Shown here: positions 43,138-54,699 of the stretch, piece by piece
How the letters are laid out: every line of letters begins with the position of its first letter
Numbering within the stretch: the stretch's first letter is position 1
NCBI RefSeq assembly: GCF_026151205.1
Contig: NC_087074.1
Coordinates: 12,939,182 to 13,003,181 of the forward strand
Reading direction: 5' to 3'
Origin: Bolinopsis microptera
Taxonomy: Eukaryota; Ctenophora; Tentaculata; Lobata; Bolinopsidae
Length of the DNA: 64,000 nt
Program-made: the position numbers and the translations under genes
The notes under the pieces: generated by a model
Told to the model about the DNA's origin: nothing
Seen by the model: only the letters and a program-made list of their open reading frames with translations
Databases searched by the model: none

Positions 43138-43481
43138 ACGGCGAGGTAGCGCAGTTGGTTAGAACACCAGCTTTGCAACCGCGAGGTTGCGAGTTCGAAT
43201 CCCAATGTCTGCCTGGTTGTGGGGTGAGCGTCGTTGACGTTCAGCTAAGGATCCTGAGTGGTCTATGCAGCCCCCCGGTATACTCAGCCGAATACTCGGG
43301 AAATCGGGTGTGAGGGTTAAATGAGGAGCTGCACATTGCAGCAGTCTCGGGCGAAGTACGGTACACACTACACACTACTTTAAGTTTAACCGTCACTGGC
43401 CAAAATTAATCCTTCAGCTTCCTGCAATTGGCTGGTTGCACGTGTGTAACAATGTGGCTGTTGGAATACTCCGAAGTAATG
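43138..43481 (+). mobile_element. tRNA-derived SINE, copy 2
   Basis: Same family as 87-455. The head has GTAGCGCAGTTGGTTAGAAC and GGTTGCGAGTTCGAATCC; the body ends TGTGGCTGTTGGAATACTCC. Small indels separate the two copies. Short ORFs over it are incidental. Confidence 0.88.
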
Positions 43482-43489
43482 TCGTTAAA

Positions 43490-44310
43490 TTTACTGGAGA
43501 ATCAATGATGAGGTCTGAGGACATCGTGTGTATTGGGGTACAGGGCCGGTAGCATGCGTTAATTTAGGGTAGCATGCGTTAATTTACTGACTCTGACACT
43601 ACAACATTGGATTCCTTTATCGATTAGCACAGCTCGTAATCAATAAATGTAGTGGTTGTCGGCTGAACAGATTGCCGATGCAACCGCTACAAATTAGCTT
43701 TATAAGAGTCTTCAGTCATATTGATTTCTTCAAATCAGAGCTGCATTTTACACCCTCCTGTCTGGTGGCAGTGCAACTGTTAGTTAAACTTAAAGAGGAA
43801 ATTTTTGGGGTACCTCCCTACAGGCAATTGTGAAATAAGATGGTAGCATGCCTTAGAGAGCGTATCTCCAATTTCAGGGGCGACCCTAGATGGATCAAAG
43901 ATCGTGCATATCTAGGGATATCTGTGATCTAGCGCCCGGCTCTACATTGTACATTAAATACAGAAATATTACCGATTTTACGAGAAAATCGTGGTGTTGC
44001 TTGCTTACCTATGTTATTATGCTATGTATGTTAGAATAGGAAATGATCGCGGTGCCAACAAAGAATGCGGCCCAATATTGCTTTAGTTCTCCAGTAGGAT
44101 ATACAACTTGTATGAACAAGGCCAAGGCATGGCCTCAAAATTCGTTGCATCGTGTATTTGAATTGTAATATGGCCTAAGCGGGATTATCGTCTTGACATG
44201 CTTTTCTCTGCAAGAAGCCTGAATACTAAGTGTGGTAACACGTCGGTTAGTCAACGGGGACAAGCAGTACCGAAAATAAGCGACGCTTAGTTGAATTTCC
44301 CCCAATTTTT
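43490..44310. other. Intergenic between two SINEs
   Basis: No gene or tandem array seen. A short direct duplication (GGTAGCATGCGTTAATTTA twice near 43550) is present. Confidence 0.4.
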
Positions 44311-44316
44311 CTCAAT

Positions 44317-44640
44317 GGCTGGGTGGCCTAGTGGTTAGAGCTTCCGCCTTCTGTACAGAAGGTTCAGGGTTAGAATCCCAGTTTTACTCAGTCTAGTAAG
44401 TAGCTAAGGATTCATTGGATCTATGTGATCTCCTCGGTCGACTCAGCCGAATGATAGGAAACTTGATTGAGGGTTTAATGAGGAGGGGTGCCTGTGCCAA
44501 AAGATCAAGAATCTTAGGATACTCCTTCAGAACATCTACTATACAATGTAGTGTACTGTTAAACAAGGGCGGTCGAACTATTCGATGACCCTGTAGAGGA
44601 ATCTACGAACTTTACAAATTATACAAATTATTATTATATT
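44317..44640 (+). mobile_element. Second SINE family with a different tRNA head
   Basis: The head has TGGCCTAGTGGTTAGAGC (A box) and GGTTCAGGGTTAGAATCC (B box). The body includes AGCTAAGGATTCA, ACTCAGCCGAAT and GAGGGTTTAATGAGGA, aligning with the central part of the other SINE. The 3' end is an ATT-rich tail (ACAAATTATTATTATATT). Confidence 0.8.
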
Positions 44641-44759
44641 CTTCACCAAGAGAGATTATCAATTTGAAAGTCATGTTAATAAATTTAAATCACAAATTCA
44701 TTATATCATAAATTCAAATCATACATCCAATAACTTTAAGAAAATCAAGTTAACAGTCT

Positions 44760-45690
44760 GCAGTCTCTCGTCATACTTAAGATCCACTTTGCTGCTCCTC
44801 GGCTAGGACGTTCTCTGCACAGTCTCTTCGTGAGTTTCACATATGTTATGTCCTGCTCCGCCTTCAGACAGTCCAGAAATTTCCAGATAGTAAGGTTTGA
44901 AAAGGATAACATTGAGTGCAGTAGAGGCCGTGGAGCAATCCTTCAGCTATGTTGAACTCCGGGGAAGCAGCATCTTGGTGGAGTCCATTTGTAGTGAGCG
45001 AAGGTAGGATTGATGAGATCTCGATCCATGTGGACTCGTAGCTAGTAACTGTAGAACTCCGCTATGTCTGTAGAAATCGAGTTTTCTGCACTGTATCCAG
45101 GAGTAGGGGCTTGTCTGGATTCTGGAAGGGTGTCTAGGAAGTTTCCAAGAGATGTCTTGAAGCTTGTCAAAGTCCTTGGAGTATTGACAATTTTGGGGAG
45201 AACATTCCAGAGTCTTCCAGCTCTTACTGCGAATGAGTGGTCGTAGGTGGAGCGTGCAGCAGCTGATGCTTGTTTGGTGAGAGAAGGGAGTATAACTTTA
45301 ACTCCCAGTCTGGCATTCTCTCTGAGCTGTACATCTAGAACATTTGGACATATTCCCTGGAGAACTTTCCACAGATGTATGATGGTGTAGCGTTCTCGGC
45401 GTCTTTGCAGTGATGTAAGTTTCAGTTCCTTCAGTCTATTCCATTTAATCGGTGTCTCTGAGCCCTAGAATCCGTCTGGTGAACTAGCGTTGTATGCTCT
45501 CGAAAGACTGGACATCATAGATCTTGTTTTGATTCCAAAGCGGGCAGCAGTACTCCACTCTGGACCTTATCAGGGATTTGTAGAGCTGGAGCATAACAAG
45601 TGTTGTCCTGTCTTTGAATACTCCAAGAGTGTTGTCAGTGTTGAGTCTGGATATTCTTTTTTCCTTCGAACGTTAGTTTCCTGACGATAA
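44760..45690 (-). pseudogene. 5'-truncated CR1/jockey-like LINE remnant
   Basis: The minus strand carries, with frame changes, LYKSLIRSRVEYCCPLWN, TTYDHSFAVRAGRLWNVLP-like sequence and FKTSLGNFLDTLPESRQAP, then GYSAENSISTDIAEFYSY. These are the last ~200 residues of an ORF2 C-terminus. It is heavily decayed with several stops; no catalytic motif remains. Confidence 0.65.
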
Positions 45691-46289
45691 GAAACAATAG
45701 TCAATTGGAATCATGAATTATTGAACATATATAGACTAGATACAATTGGAACATTAATTTAATAACTGAATAAAGATTTGGAGACAAGAATTGAACATAA
45801 ACTAAGCTGAAAATGACTCACCGGTTAATACGGAGTGCATGTCTCACTGTCTCAGACCCCTCACTATCCACGGCTCTCGCACAGCGGATATCATTAGTGT
45901 TTATAGAGATAAAACATTCCTTTAGCTTCACCTGGAACAGATAAGGTTTCAACTAATACACTAGCGGACAAACTAAATCATTTCAAATCGTAAAATACAC
46001 ATAAAATTTTGAACGGTAATAATTTGGACACTCTGCTGTGCGCGCGTTTATTGCGCGCCAATAATTTAATTTATTTAAAATTTATCAATCCGAAAGTGCT
46101 TGCGATGTAAACTTCTTATGAGGATCTAACCAAAAATTACTAGTACTTGAAGATACAAAGAGTTGATATCTTGTGGTTCTTGAAAATATCCTATGTTTGG
46201 TCGAAAGGTTAACTTACTCAAGTTCGACAAATAATTTACTTGGTAGGCCAGATGTTCACACGCAGAGCTTTCGGGACTCGCGTTAGAAC

Positions 46290-46650
46290 CAGACAAAATT
46301 GCAACACACCACTCTCAATACAAACAGAGAGGCTGGGAAAGCAGTCAAGTCTGCCATTAGCCTGTCTCATGCCAAGAGGTATGAGTCACTCAAAAACCAG
46401 CTGATGAACGATCTTCCACCTTCGATCAGTGAGAAGATCCCACATGCATGTGAAAAAGGTGCATCAACAGGCTGACCGGACTACCTTATGAGAAGTACGG
46501 ATTTGTCTTGAACAAGCAAGGGTTCATAGACGCTATAGCACTGAGATACGCTCTACCCATTGCCAACATAGCCAAGAAATGCATTTGTGGCAAAGATAAC
46601 TCCTACAACCACATTCCTATTCGCAAGAAAGGAGGCTTTTTCAACAGCAG
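46290..46650 (+). pseudogene. Degenerate retroelement C-terminal module
   Basis: Across two frames it reads NREAGKAVKSAISLSHAKRY, EKGAST.LTGLPYEKYGFVLN, FIDAIALRYA and CICGKDNSYNH. This is the same module as at 33.2 kb (GASTWLSTLPLKDLNYVLN...CACG). It stands next to a LINE of another lineage and is probably the relic of a separate insertion. Confidence 0.55.
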
Positions 46651-46936
46651 GCTTTGTCAACAGCAGACGTGACCACAGACGCTCCCGAAAATTTCAGCAA
46701 AAAGGTAGCCAACTTCAACAAGATCTTAGTACAACTAGCTGGCTACAACCATGTCGGGAAAACATCCCCTAAAAACAAAGATAGCTGGATGAATAGTGAT
46801 ATAAGAGCTAAGGCAAAGAATCGTAACCTCCTACGTCGAGAAGTGGGGCAGAAAGTACTGAGGACCAGGTGATCCGCAATCTCAAGGTATAAGCGACGGA
46901 TTCCAGAAAAAACCTGCTCAGCGGACAGTACTAGCG

Positions 46937-49007
46937 ATGTTGGACTATTCTAAGGCGTATGACAGGGTATGGCAGCAGGAACTTTTCCACACCCTGCTTG
47001 ATACAGGTGTTCCTGCCCAAATCATACGCTGGTTCAGAGCATTCCTCAAAGAAAGAACAGCCCAAGTCCTCTACAACGGAGCATTCAGCAAGCGAGTCTT
47101 TATGAGACAGGGTCTCCCCCAGGGTGCAGTGTCATCCCCTCTGCTTTTCCTCTTCTATATAAACAGCATAAGTGAAGTGATCCCAGAAGGAGTAGAGCTA
47201 GCTCTGTTTGCAGATGATGCCTCCCTGTGGGCATCAGACATCGATCTCAACAAAGCCAACAGACAAGTTCAGCTAGCTCTTGATAAAGTACAGGAATGGA
47301 GCAACAGGAAAAATATGATGCTCAATGTAGATAAAAGTGAAGCTACGTTCTTCACTCCAGCTACTAATGAAGCAAAGTGGAGACCTTCCTTGAACCTGGA
47401 TGTAACACCTATCCCGTTCAACGCTAGCCCAAAGTTCCTTGGGGTTCATATGGACCGAACACTGTCATTTCAACAGCATGTCACTGAAGTGACCAAGAAA
47501 GTCTCTGAACGCTGTAAGATACTGGCGTCCCTGGCAGGAAAACAGTGGGGCTGGAGGAAAGAAAACCTACGGAGGGTGTACATAGCTACCCAGAGGAGCG
47601 TACTTGATTATGCTGCAGCTGCTTGGCAACCATGGCTATCTGCTACTCAACTCAACAAGCTAGAAGTAGCACAGAACAAAGCCCTGAGGCTAGTCACTGG
47701 TCAATACTCGTCAACACCTACAGAAGCGCTAAGAATCGAAGCTGAAGTTGAAAGCTACAAGACACATAGTGAGCGAATCATCACTATTGCTGCAGAAAAA
47801 GCAGACCGACTCCCTTCAGATCATCCAAGGCACACAGCACTACGCCCTAAAACACCTACCATCCACAGAAGCAAGATCCGTAGTTCCTGGAGAGAGAAAA
47901 CTAACTCCACCAGAGGGCAACTACCAACTCACGGAAATCCCGTAGAAGCCCTTTCAGAAGAACATAGGAAAAGGAACTGGAAAGTGTTCACAGCACTCCC
48001 AGAGACTCCTATGCTAGTACCCAAATCCCATCCAGCTGTGCCTAACAACCAACACCCTTTCTCCACACGACCAAGAGACACTTTCTGGGACACAAGCGAT
48101 ACAGCTAACGAAAGCTCTGCCAAAAGACTGACCGCCCAAAGTGCTATCAGAATGATTGACAAGTACGACATATGTACTACCATCTATACTGACGGATCAT
48201 GTAAAGGTGGAACCAAGGAACTAAGGAAGGTGGAGCAGCAGCAGTTATCACCACAGGGTCAGCAGCTAACCCCGTTATACTGGAGACCATCAAAAAGAAG
48301 GGAAATAAGTTCACCTGTTCCTATGGTGAGGAGAAAACTGCACTTACGGAAGCCCTGAAATGGATGACAGAGAAGCAGAAGTATGATGACACCATCATAT
48401 GCTCTGATAGCCAGGCATTACTGACTAGCATCGATAGCCTGAACCCAGACACACAGGATATCAGGAAAACTCTGGAATCACTCCATGGGACAACGAGTGG
48501 ATTCCCGGCCACTCCAACATTCCTGGGAACGAATACGCTGACCAAGCAGCTAAGGAAGCAGCACAACTCCCGGACCTGGGCCAAGGACAGTCTACAATCT
48601 CATACGGAGTAGCCAGAGCAGTAGCGAAGGCTCACATCAAGGATAGCGACCCCCAACACCACCTGGTCTCCCAGACTTACAAGGGATACAACAGAAAAAG
48701 AGCGGACAGTAAAATAGAGAGCAGGAAAGACGGAGCGCTGCTAGCACAACTCAGAGCAGGCCATTGCCTTCACCTGTCCCACTACAAAAATAGGATCGAC
48801 TCTACAAAGAGTGCAACTTGTCCCCGTTGCGGAGAAGAAGAAGAAACAGTTGCAGTACCACACTGGATTCGGTGCCCTGCAACGATCAGGACGAGAGAAG
48901 AAATCTTCGGAAAATCTGACTTAAACTTGGACATACTAACCACCAACCCGATAGAAATCCTGGCGTTTGCTAAGAAGACCTTGCTTGAGGGACCCTTAGA
49001 CGCCTAG
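46937..49007 (+). pseudogene. I-clade-like LINE ORF2: reverse transcriptase plus RNase H, frameshifted
   Basis: The first frame (46937-48358) has LDYSKAYDRVWQQELF, RQGLPQGAVSSPLLFLFYIN, LALFADDASLW, NVDKSEATFF and KFLGVHMDRTLSFQQH. It reaches the RNase H start TIYTDGSCKGG. After one or more frame changes near 48225, RNase H continues (EKTALTEALKWM, CSDSQALL, WIPGHSNIPGNEYAD in split frames). The Cys/His tail CPRCGEEEETVAVPHWIRC closes the protein before the stop at 49007. The endonuclease and upstream half are missing or replaced. RNase H plus this motif order points to the I/Ingi group. Confidence 0.8.
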
Positions 49008-49080
49008 CCCATCACCACCACCACAGCAGACACAACCGACTGGGAGACACTGTTGCAAGCATTCTTTTGGACTTTGTACA

Positions 49081-49737
49081 ATGGACTTCTCTGTGGAAAA
49101 TTGTGATCCACATATAATAATGGCAAAAGAAGTGATTACCAAAATTTGGGAATCATCGGGGTGTGATCCTAAAGTGGTGGCAGCAAGTTTGATCGGGATT
49201 AAAAAACCTGCAGATAGTGGTAAACCGAGACCGATAAAAGTGACATTGGCTTGCACGGAATCAGTCAAAATGGTTCTTGCTCGAGCAAGAAATCCGAAGA
49301 AATCTAATTATGCAGCGTACCACAAATGGTACATCACACCTGACAGAAATAGGGAGGAGAAAGCAGCTCACCAGAAAATTGTTGTAAAAATGAAGGAAAT
49401 GATTACTGCTCAGCCAACAAAGTATCACTATATCAGAGACGGCAATTTATTTGTAGATATCACCTTGGTACTCGGGACATCCTGGAAGGCAACAAGGCTG
49501 ATATTGTGGTGGGGTCATAGTACTTTTCTATCAGCGAATAAAGTTAGAGAGGAAATGAATACTCAGAAATCAGTAATTCAGTTGCAAGGAGAACTATTGG
49601 ACATAACAACTTTAGAGCTAGATTCAGTCCAGAAAACTGTTAAATCCGCCGTTAAGAGTTACCCAGTGTTACGGTGCTGCTGTGTCAAAACAGTCTACCA
49701 GCTTTGCTCTGCCTCCACTTTCACGGCTAAGAACTAG
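49081..49737 (+). pseudogene. LINE ORF1-like fragment
   Basis: 218-residue open frame. Residues ~38-125 resemble the RNA-binding part of LINE ORF1 proteins: DSGKPRPIKVTLACTESVK, WYITPDRNREEKAAHQKIV and KYHYIRDGNLFV. The last ~90 residues are not recognised and may be read-through of flanking DNA. It begins 74 bases after the I-type ORF2, the reverse of normal ORF1-ORF2 order, so it is probably a separate insertion. Confidence 0.55.
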
Positions 49738-49739
49738 TA

Positions 49740-52300
49740 GAAAATAGTTCGGAATGTAGTAGATGAATAATATCGCAACAAGAATGTCTTGATTTATAAT
49801 CTCAGGGGGGATACAGGAGAGAAACTCGGCGATCAAATTTGCGATGAACCATAGCAGAAAAACCACGCTCCGAGGCAGCTCGATACGGGAATGTGTCCGC
49901 TGAAAAAAAAGTACTCACATATTCCACTTTCAGCCCATATAATCGGTTGTTATCATACAAGAACGTTCGTCAGGAAAGCATTTCATCCCAAGGGAAATTC
50001 TGGTTCAGCTAGTAATAATGATATTTGTTTTACTTAATTTAATCTCGAAAATTCTGGTTCACTGCTTGAAGCTATACTATAATTAGAAAAATCAATCTAC
50101 AAGATTAGTACACAGTTCCACTAACAGTTCCACTAATTCAGTAGCACTAAATACCCTCTTGCGATTACTTAATAACATAATCGCACAGTTACTTTCGGAC
50201 AAATTAAAGCGTGTGACAAGGGATGCTATAAGGAAACAAGCGAGCAACAGCAGAACGAGATTAGACGGTGCACGTGTTGAATTGCGTAAAAATATACGCG
50301 CTTCCAAAAAAATCGAATTAAATCTTTTCACTTCCAAGTAAAGTGCGCGGCGTAGCGTGTACTTTAAAATCCAAATAATAATTATTTTAGATTCAAATAT
50401 TAAACACAAAAATTACGACATAGGACTAATCTTATGTAAAAAAATGTAATAAACAATATGCTGTCAAAAATATTTGTCAAAAATTTAAAAAACACGGTTC
50501 TCCGCCCCGTTTTCTGAAGTGATCATTTTATGGACTTTGACAGGCTATATGCTATAACATATAACTTTTGCTAAAAGTGGCCATTTGCCTAAAACTTTTT
50601 ATAGTGTGACTCTACTCAATAATATTATTCCTTTGATGTATAATGTAATAGGGGTTTATTTGTTATTAAGGGATACAATTTTCATCCGCAAGTTTACGCT
50701 TTTAGTAAATACACTATAACATACAATGTAAAAGTTTAGTTTGAAGACAAAAATCACCTGCACTTGCAATATTTCACTGTTTTAAGTTTATATAATGTAT
50801 TATATAACGAATCGATTTAATATAGTATATTAGTCGAAAGTGAACTGTCGATCTATAAATTAAAAAGCAATTAACATTTTCATGTATTTACTGGGCGGTG
50901 CTCAGCCTGCAGCCTGTCATTCCGCCTAATCTCTATTAACTTGATCATGCACATGAACATATATGTATTTGCCAGGGCTCCCCAGGACTAATGTCATGTA
51001 TAATATTTAATAATTAATTTGTAATACAAAAAATAATATTACATTATGATAATTCTGAATTCGACGCGCAGTTTGTACGTGTTTGTACGTGTAACTGTAT
51101 ATAGCGCGGCCGAAATTGTGACAAACCTACCTAGGAAGTAGCTTGACGTAATTGTATCGCGCGAGAATGTTTTTGTAGACGCGCATGTGACGTAACGACT
51201 GAAGAGCTCACAGTGGGCAAAGCTGAAAGCAAACAAATAAAATTATAAATACCATTCTTTTATTTTTAAATATGTCGTCACTCTTGAAACAAATTAAACT
51301 CTGCTATTATTATGTTATTACATTTTTCTATTACATATTAATATTCTGCTACTATTTTTATTGCTCAGACCTTGGACCTGTAACCAAAGCCCTTGCGCAT
51401 GCAGTGTACGGTGTCCGCAATAAAGATTGGAGGTGTTAGGTAAATATTGTAGCGCTATGCGTTACTTTGCCGCGCCGCGCACTCAATGAAGCTTATCACA
51501 GCACTAAATCGGCAAAATGCGCTACTGTGCCGCGCCGAGCTTTTATTTGTATTATATTTATATTACAACAATAATTTTAATTGCAATCGTACTTATTACT
51601 GGGCGGCGCTCAGCCTGTCATTCCGCTAAATATAGTCTCAGCTATGTACTATATGATTATGAACATAAATATAATAGCATGGGGTTCCCAGGTCCACTTA
51701 GCCATTGTTATACGTTGTATGACGAGTGCGCGGCTCCCATGTATCGTAAGAACAATAGTGAAACGACCGTGGGGGTCATGACGTGATACAAATTACCCAT
51801 TGAAATTCAATTTACTAAAAGACTTTTGGCATTGTTTTGAAACCGTTTGCTTGTGTATTTTATACAAGTCTGCTGCAGGTAGTCCACACCAGGTAGTCTG
51901 AAGCAGGTAATCCACCGGAGGCAGGTACTGGTAGTCTACAGTGTGTAGTCCACTGCAGACCAGCAGCAGGTCTGCTCAGGTCCACAGCAGAGAGAAGAAT
52001 AGTGCTACACTATACCTATTATTATATTATATCAAGACAGGTTAAACTTGTGTGGCCCTCAAAAGGATAGCATGACAATGCCTTGCCTGTCTCTGTACTG
52101 AGGTATGGCATCCCTGATGGAGGAAACTGAAGTTAACCATGAGGAATTGATGTGGGGGTGAAAAGGGGAAAGTCCCACGTGGCGTAACAACATCTCTCAT
52201 AGAAATCACCTAATTTGTCAAACTTTACGTTTCTACTTTAAGAGGGGGAGGGCACCAACATGCAACAGGGGATGATTTTTTCAGCGGAGGGGGCGCTATA
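49740..52300. other. Intergenic with a ~115-bp duplicated repeat and GC-rich motifs
   Basis: ACTGGGCGG.GCTCAGCCTG...TCATTCCGC, followed by a diverged ~80-bp stretch, occurs at 50888-51000 and 51598-51715, about 710 bp apart. GCGCGGC/GCCGCGC motifs at 50345, 51105, 51470 and 51528 resemble MITE ends. AGGTAGTC-CA and GCAGGTA repeats occur at 51875-51975. No convincing gene was found. Confidence 0.45.
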
Positions 52301-52648
52301 CTGCGCTGCTTAGTATGTCAAAATCATCTTGAGCCCATGAGTATTTTAGTTAGAGTATTTTCCTCTCTACTTGACTTGTTAAACTGCTTGATGCTCATGT
52401 AGTGACAGAGGTTGTTGAAATTTAAGAATTTTGAAGGTGCAGTAGAGCCAAATAGTTATGAGGTATGTAGTCTCCTCATCTAGTTCATTTAGTGACTTGT
52501 TACATGACGTAATATCTATATCGTACAATGTACATGCTGGAGCAATTTTCTCATAAACCATTCGTTAAGTATTTATAAAGGCAGTTATCATGGAACCTAT
52601 TATAAGTCAGTATGTGTATTGTGATGAAGGTGTAAGACTAAGATAATC

Positions 52649-53417
52649 AATGAAACAAGAAATTTCAATGAAACAAGAGATTTAATTTTTAGCACATTTT
52701 ACAGAGTAAAGAGATGTAAAACAATTTATAAAAATATAATGCTCATTTGGTGTATGACTTTTTGTCCTTGACTGTTAGTTTGATTTTGAATGGACAGGCA
52801 ACTAACGGGGCAGGGAATGTGCGTGCCTGAAAGCTTTTGCACACACCAAAACGCTAGTTCAGTTGAGTTTTTAGAGACAGGGCTCATATGAGGATCAGAA
52901 GAAAATTGTTAGCAGACGTTAGGGGTTCTGTTTGTGTTTGTTACTATGGGTTACAGTCTTGTTGTGACAGAAAGTCTACACTATATATATGCCTAAGTTT
53001 AAATTGTGTAGCTTGAGGATATAAGATGCAACTTTAAGATGGATATTGGAGAGCTGTTGAAAAATTATGTTCGTTGTATCAATGGTTATAATAAGCTAAT
53101 ATAAATATCTTAAACTATACAGTGCTAATTAAAAATTTCTTTATACTGCATTATCAAATTAAATGTTAAAAATTCAAAAATATACATTCATTTTATTTTA
53201 TTAAAGACTTTCTCACACATACTTTTCTCACAGAACAAGACTTGGAAAACACTAGACTAGGGGAATTTCGCTGACATGTGTGTGACCAGCAAGTAGTGAT
53301 CTTTCGAAGACAATATTGTTGCAGTCAAAATCTTTGATTGTCCAATCAAGCGGGGCGTGGCTGTGTTGATTATTTAATAGTGCACGTTTAAGCTTTCCCC
53401 GCAAACACATCACACTA
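52649..53417 (-). mobile_element. Post-duplication insertion containing LINE-related sequence
   Basis: Copy 2 of the duplication reads GACTAAGATAATGTCAGGAAAG without a break. Copy 1 splits there, after GACTAAGATAAT and before GTCAGGAAAG. The insert's minus strand matches pieces of the 30.15-30.29 and 31.72-31.92 kb retroelement block, but joined directly with the ~1.4 kb between them missing. TAAT at both edges may be a short target duplication. Confidence 0.7.
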
Positions 53418-53784
53418 ATGTCAGGAAAGTGCCATGAACTGTTGTGGAATTTGGAAAGTCTGCATGATTGGTTTTTCTTGACTACAATGCTGTGCAGTTA
53501 ATTTAAAGCTCTTTTGGAGCTTATTTAGTTTATAGAAAGGTATTTTTAGCTCATTATATGGTGTACTAGAACATTTAAAAATCGTATCCAAAAAACAATT
53601 CACAGTTTCCAAGATTGCTTTCCGTTATTTCATGAGAATTATTTCTATGAGCTGAATTCTAATGTATGTTCTGTAGTTCAAAGCATATAATACATTTTTT
53701 TAAATAGACCAACAATTTGATTTTCTTTTAAATAGTGCCTAACTTGAAAGTAACCTTTAAAATTACTGTAGAAACAGATGAGAT

Positions 53785-54699
53785 ATGGTTAGAAATATTC
53801 TGAGCCTTCTTAAAGCAGCTTCTGTTGGAGTAAGGGAAAGTGGTTCTTGTATTGTGGTTCAGAAAATAGCTGATAAAAGTAATTGCTCACAGAATGTTTT
53901 TGATTATCGCTTGTTATTTGTTAAACGGCATCAAAAACTGAAAGCTTGGCCTGGGGCTTTAACGTTTCCTGGTGGTGTAATTGACAAGGAGGAGTCAGAA
54001 AAGGTTGCCAATTTCCGTCAAATTACAAATATTGATAAGCTCTCTGCATCACCGCCCTCTGAGATTGAAAATGTTTACAGGAAAACAGCATTGAGAGAGC
54101 TAAAAGAGGAAACTGAATTCCCACTTGATATTGATATTGCCACTCTTATTCCTTGGAGTGTTTGGCAAACACCTTTACAGCTCCCGAGAAGATTTAACAC
54201 AACATTTTTCTTGATTTTTGTGGGGTTACAGGAATTCAATCTAAAGCCCTGCGAAGGAGAGATTGAGTCGTTACACTGGCTTTCACCAGCTGAACTTTTA
54301 AATGACAGCTCTGTAAATATTCTCAGAGTTACTGTTGCTGATGTTTCTAAATTCTCCCCTCATCTCACATATGATCAGCTAGTTGATTTTTCAAAGAGAC
54401 GTTATCATGATTATCAGACACAACAATGTATGCTGATCGTTATTAAGCTGAAAGATGGAGCCATTGGGATCAATCCCGCAGATTCATTTTATTTTGAAGC
54501 GTTAGAGTTGCAGTTAAAAGACACAACTCAAATGGTCAGAATTGACAGTACAATAGAGGAACACAGTGCAAACCAAACTGTTTTGTGCAGAGAAGTTCTT
54601 GCTAGCCAGGATGGTAAAAGGAACCTCATTACCAATACTTTGTGGGGTGGACACACGGTATCAAACTCACAATACCATTGTAAGATTATGTTCAAGTAG
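53785..54699 (+). CDS. NUDT19: NUDT19-like Nudix hydrolase, copy 1
   Basis: 304 residues, single exon. The N-terminus RESGSCIVV and LLFVKRHQKLKAWPGALTFPGG match the NUDT19 (RP2p) group. The Nudix box is split: GGVIDKEES (from Gly63) is separated by ~33 residues from ALRELKEETEF (102-112), as in NUDT19, which has an insertion inside the box. Metal-binding Glu residues in REL.EE are kept, but the final conserved Gly is Glu111. Family members hydrolyse acyl-CoA/CoA to phosphopantetheine products in peroxisomes or mitochondria. The C-terminal peroxisomal tripeptide is absent (ends IMFK). The function is inferred from family membership. Confidence 0.87.
   Translation: MVRNILSLLKAASVGVRESGSCIVVQKIADKSNCSQNVFDYRLLFVKRHQKLKAWPGALTFPGGVIDKEESEKVANFRQITNIDKLSASPPSEIENVYRKTALRELKEETEFPLDIDIATLIPWSVWQTPLQLPRRFNTTFFLIFVGLQEFNLKPCEGEIESLHWLSPAELLNDSSVNILRVTVADVSKFSPHLTYDQLVDFSKRRYHDYQTQQCMLIVIKLKDGAIGINPADSFYFEALELQLKDTTQMVRIDSTIEEHSANQTVLCREVLASQDGKRNLITNTLWGGHTVSNSQYHCKIMFK

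Noticed and set aside
49669-51236. Several 60-105-residue ORFs on both strands
   Set aside because: AT-rich intergenic DNA; no splice-consistent exon chain or motif found.
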